DNA from: CAIXSE01 sp040769125
GTDB taxonomy: Bacteria; Actinomycetota; Thermoleophilia; UBA2241
Reading direction: 5' to 3'
DNA length: 64,000 nucleotides
Assembly: GCA_040769125.1 (NCBI GenBank)
Contig: JAXGLO010000001.1
Coordinates: 1,736,001-1,800,000, forward strand
The notes under the pieces were generated by a model. That model was given only the letters and a program-made list of their open reading frames with translations, was not told where the DNA came from and searched no databases. This document shows positions 61,159 to 64,000 of this stretch, piece by piece. Made by a program: the position numbers and the translations under genes. Positions within the stretch are counted from its first letter, which is position 1. Every line of letters starts with the position of its first letter.

Positions 61159-62427
61159 CTAGATGAAGCTTGCGAAAAGAGCGGTGGCGACGATGAGCGC
61201 GGCGACGGAGATGGCCACCACGACCCAGCGCAGCCTGCGCCGCGGCTCGAGCAGCACGGCGAGCGCGATGAAGAGCGGAAAGATGACGATGAGGAAGCGC
61301 GGCACGCTGGAGAGCGGTCGCTCGGCGATCGGGTACAGCAGAGGGAACAGGACGGCCGCCAGCGCATACACCGTGAACGCCGTGGGAAGCCTGCGCCAGC
61401 AGACGACAACGAGCCCCACCGCGATGGACAGCGCCAGGAACTCGAGCGGGTTGGCGATGACATCGCTCTGCAGGCCGCCTGAGGGAGTGCGCGGCCCGTC
61501 CAGCACGGCGCCGACGCCGTGCGAAATCAGCCAGCTCACACCCCGGGCGGCGGCCACGGCGCCGTCCCACACGACCAGCGGCGGGAAGCCCGTCGCCCGC
61601 CCCCAGTGGCTTTGCACGGCGCCGAAGAGCAACGGATCACCGAACGCGCGCCAGAGGTACGCCATGTAGACGCCCAGCCCCGCCGGCACGAGAGCGAGCG
61701 CGACCAGCGAGAGCCGACCCGGGCGTCTCGCCACTGAGGCAACCGTCCCACCGTACCCGCCGGGAAGGCGCAGCGGCTCGCCACGGCGCTGCTCCCACCA
61801 CATCACGGCCAGCGGCAGCAGCAGGAGCAGCCCGCTGCTGCGCGTCAGCGCCGCCAGCATGCCCGCCGCGCAGGCCTGCCACCAGCGCCCTCGCGACGCC
61901 CACCAGAAGGCGAGCAGTGAGAGCAGCAGGAAGAGGGACTCGCTGTAGACGGCCTGAAAGAAGAACGCCGTCGGGAAGACCGAGATGAACACGACGCTCC
62001 ACATCGCGACGCGCGGGCCGAAGTGATCGCTGGCCAGGAGGTAGAGTACAGCCATGGCGCCGGCGTAGCAGACGAGCGAGATCGTCACGCCGGCGACGAC
62101 GTACGAGCCGCCGAGGACCGCCGCCACGACCTGAACCGCCCAGGGATAGAGCGGGAAGAAGGCCTGGCTGAAGGAGTGAGCCTGGTAGCCGTCGGCGGCG
62201 ATGCGGATGAACCAGACGCCGTCCCAGTTGGCCCACGGCTCGAGCAGCCGCTCCAGGAAGCCGGAGAAGACCTCGATATGCTCGGGGTCGCGCATGAAGA
62301 GCGGCCTGTTCTGCACACCGATCGTGAATGTCGTGAGCACGACGACGGCTGCGAGCAGAAGGCGGCTCAGCAGAGCAACGGCCGCCGTCCGCCGCGGAGC
62401 AGACTTCTCCACGCGCGTACGATCCAT
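61159..62427 (-). CDS. PIG-V-like membrane mannosyltransferase
   Basis: 422 residues from ATG 62427, about 9-10 membrane helices. After helix 1, the large loop has 'LLEPWANWDGVWFIRIAADGYQ' and 'SQAFFPLYPWAVQ', the WDxxWF-type catalytic region of the PIG-V family (polyprenyl-phosphate-mannose-dependent transferases). 'SVFPTAFFFQAVYSESLFLLLSLLAFWWA' is the second conserved block. Acceptor unknown; in actinobacteria such enzymes act on lipoglycans or proteins. No ribosome site visible. Confidence 0.82.
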   Translation of the reverse strand: MDRTRVEKSAPRRTAAVALLSRLLLAAVVVLTTFTIGVQNRPLFMRDPEHIEVFSGFLERLLEPWANWDGVWFIRIAADGYQAHSFSQAFFPLYPWAVQVVAAVLGGSYVVAGVTISLVCYAGAMAVLYLLASDHFGPRVAMWSVVFISVFPTAFFFQAVYSESLFLLLSLLAFWWASRGRWWQACAAGMLAALTRSSGLLLLLPLAVMWWEQRRGEPLRLPGGYGGTVASVARRPGRLSLVALALVPAGLGVYMAYLWRAFGDPLLFGAVQSHWGRATGFPPLVVWDGAVAAARGVSWLISHGVGAVLDGPRTPSGGLQSDVIANPLEFLALSIAVGLVVVCWRRLPTAFTVYALAAVLFPLLYPIAERPLSSVPRFLIVIFPLFIALAVLLEPRRRLRWVVVAISVAALIVATALFASFI

Positions 62428-62542
62428 CGACAAAGCTTACACGCCCGCACGAGGACAGGGGCCCTCGACCGCGCGCAGCCGCCAGAACTGCGCTTCCTGG
62501 CTGGCGGCCACGATGTGCTGCTGCGGCGTCAGATAGAGGGCC

Positions 62543-63052
62543 TCACCACCGCTCATACCTGACGAGCTCAGCGAGAGGGCGACGCGGCTTCGCGCCGGCG
62601 CTCGCTGCAGGGTAGCCGAGGGGGGTGAAGGCCAGCGGCTCGACGTCGTCCGGCAGGGCCAGCACCTCGCGCGCAGCGACGGGGTCGAACGCCGCCACCC
62701 AGCACGTGCCGAGCCCGAGGCCTGCGGCCGCGAGGATCAGATGGTCCATGGCGATGGTGGCGTCGACGTCCGCGTAGAGCTTGCCATCGGCACGGCGCCA
62801 GGCTTCGCTCGGCACCGCCACCATGCCGATCACGAGCGGCGCCCCCACGAACCACGGGCGACCGTAGATTCGCCCCAGCTCCGCCTCCCTGCCGGGCACG
62901 CGAATCACGACGATACGGAAGGGTTGACGATTGCACGCGCTGGGGGCCATGCGCGCGGCCTCCAGCACGCGTTCGAGAAGCTCCTCGGGAACCGGATCGC
63001 GTCGGTAGCGACGCACGCTGAACCTGGCCTCGATAGCGGCGATGACATCCAT
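62543..63052 (-). CDS. Nitroreductase-family protein
   Basis: 169 residues, ATG 63052 after GAGGAGG. 'IEARFSVRRYRRDPVPEELLERVLEAARMAPSACNRQPFRIVVI' is the FMN-binding N-terminus. 'DATIAMDHLILAAAGLGLGTCWVAAFD' and 'PLAFTPLGYP' complete the family pattern. FMN-dependent oxidoreductase with unknown substrate. GC content is like the core, unlike the other nitroreductase at 33944. Confidence 0.88.
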   Translation of the reverse strand: MDVIAAIEARFSVRRYRRDPVPEELLERVLEAARMAPSACNRQPFRIVVIRVPGREAELGRIYGRPWFVGAPLVIGMVAVPSEAWRRADGKLYADVDATIAMDHLILAAAGLGLGTCWVAAFDPVAAREVLALPDDVEPLAFTPLGYPAASAGAKPRRPLAELVRYERW

Positions 63053-63228
63053 GATGCCTCCTCGTCCCGGCTTCGCCCCGACCTGCCGGCACTGCCGCCC
63101 GGACGAGGGCGCGATGTCTTTCCATGCACACCCTAGCAGGACGCCGCATCAGAGGGGCTGCGAATGGATCGCCCCGTACCCCTCCGCGGCGAGCGCCTCG
63201 GGCGCGGCGACCGTGCGGCCGAAGCCGA

Positions 63229-64000
63229 TCAGCGTGCGACGCGCGGCCCGGCCGCTGCCACCTCGGGCGCCACGTGGTCGGCGTAGCGCGCGAAGTTCTC
63301 GGCAAAGGCTGCGGCGAGCTTCGCCGCCTGAGCGTCGTACGCCGCCGGGTCTGCCCACGTGGTGCGCGGCTGCAGCAGCTCTGGCGAAACACCGTCCACC
63401 GACACCGGGACCTCTACGCCGAACACCGGATCCGCCACGAACGCGACATCGTCCAGGGAGCCCTCTATGGCGGCGAGCAGCAGGCGCCGGGAGACCTCGA
63501 TGGGCATGCGATGGCCGACGCCGTACGGCCCTCCGGTCCAGCCTGTATTCACCAGCCAGCACGTCGTGGTGTTCTGCTTGAGGCGCTCCTCCAGCATGCT
63601 GGCATACACCGTCGCCCGACGCGGCATGAATGGCGCACCGAAGCACGCCGAGAAGGTCGGTGTAGGATCGGTGACGCCCAGCTCCGTGCCGGCAACCTTC
63701 GCCGTGAACCCGGACAGGAAGTGGTACGCCGCCATCTCCGGCGTGAGACGCGCCAGAGGCGGGAGAACGCCGTACGAGTCGCAGGCGAGGAAGAACACGT
63801 TGCGTGGCGTCCCCGCCATACCCGAGAGGATCGCCCCGGGGATGTGCTCGAGGGGGTACGAAGCGCGAGTGTTCTCGGTGACCGAGTCGTCGTCCCACTC
63901 GACTCTCCTCGTGAACGGGTCGACCACCGCGTTCTCGAGCACCGAGCCGAAGCGGATCGCCTGGAAGATCTGCGGCTCTGCCTCCGCCGAGAGGCGAATC
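63229..64000 (-). CDS. pckA: Phosphoenolpyruvate carboxykinase (ATP), C-terminal part
   Basis: 257 codons visible; the N-terminus lies beyond the right edge. 'FGSVLENAVVDPFTRRVEWDDDSVTENTRASYPLEHIPGA' and 'NVFFLACDSYGVLPPLARLTPEMAAYHFLSGFTAKVAGTE', then 'FSACFGAPFMPRRATVYASML' and 'CWLVNTGWTGGPYGVGHRM', are the nucleotide- and Mg-binding regions of the ATP-dependent enzyme. Converts oxaloacetate to PEP. Most actinobacteria use the GTP form, so the ATP type is a mild taxonomic hint. Confidence 0.95.
   Translation of the reverse strand, partial: IRLSAEAEPQIFQAIRFGSVLENAVVDPFTRRVEWDDDSVTENTRASYPLEHIPGAILSGMAGTPRNVFFLACDSYGVLPPLARLTPEMAAYHFLSGFTAKVAGTELGVTDPTPTFSACFGAPFMPRRATVYASMLEERLKQNTTTCWLVNTGWTGGPYGVGHRMPIEVSRRLLLAAIEGSLDDVAFVADPVFGVEVPVSVDGVSPELLQPRTTWADPAAYDAQAAKLAAAFAENFARYADHVAPEVAAAGPRVAR

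Overview
The window is high-GC DNA with dense, mostly minus-strand housekeeping operons. It looks like an actinobacterium outside the classical Streptomyces/Mycobacterium group, for example Thermoleophilia- or Coriobacteriia-like. Supporting signs are a GuaB3-type IMP dehydrogenase paralogue, a long SerA with C-terminal regulatory domains, an Nramp-related Mg transporter behind an M-box riboswitch, and 4-bp ATGA/GTGA gene overlaps. The taxonomic call is inference; there is no rRNA in the window.

Left core (1-8.9 kb): a truncated secreted PGRP/amidase-like gene, a serine-biosynthesis set (serA, a class V aminotransferase, DUF1015), a cysteine-less carboxymuconolactone-decarboxylase-fold protein, ilvC, a DUF3465 gene, panD and a divergent tandem-domain universal stress protein.

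Accessory island (about 8.9-36.6 kb): first a type I restriction-modification operon (hsdM-hsdS-GIY-YIG-fic-abiEi-abiEii-hsdR) with an AbiE toxin-antitoxin pair translationally coupled to hsdR. Next come a small unknown gene and a large MalT/LuxR-type regulator. Then a graveyard of insertion sequences (IS110, IS3, IS21 and IS481-like, mostly frameshifted, deleted or nested) surrounds lower-GC genes: a glycosyltransferase plus DUF4062/TIR-like pair, and a TIR protein with a predicted ubiquitin-like C-terminal domain. The TIR gene is bracketed by two structured sites that look like integron attC sites, so it appears to be a gene cassette. A low-GC nitroreductase, a HhH-GPD glycosylase gene with an in-frame amber codon and a Phd/ParE toxin-antitoxin pair close the island.

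Right core (36.6-64 kb): ilvD-ilvB-ilvN (one overlapping operon, separated by the island from ilvC), trxA, gdhA, guaA, guaB3, a 1-phosphofructokinase-type pfkB, an M-box-controlled Mg module (a soluble PRC/MgtE_N/CBS protein plus an Nramp-related transporter), murI-queT-rph-rdgB, a zinc-ribbon gene, tRNA-Arg(CCG), the ftsE-ftsX-M23-ctp-rnr-smpB division/RNA cluster, a decayed ferredoxin gene, a PIG-V-like mannosyltransferase, a nitroreductase and the C-terminal part of ATP-type pckA at the right edge.

The branched-chain amino-acid genes on either side of the island (ilvDBN and ilvC plus the serine genes) suggest one ancestral amino-acid cluster that the island split. The most unusual material is the IS-riddled, cassette-like region with two TIR-family proteins.
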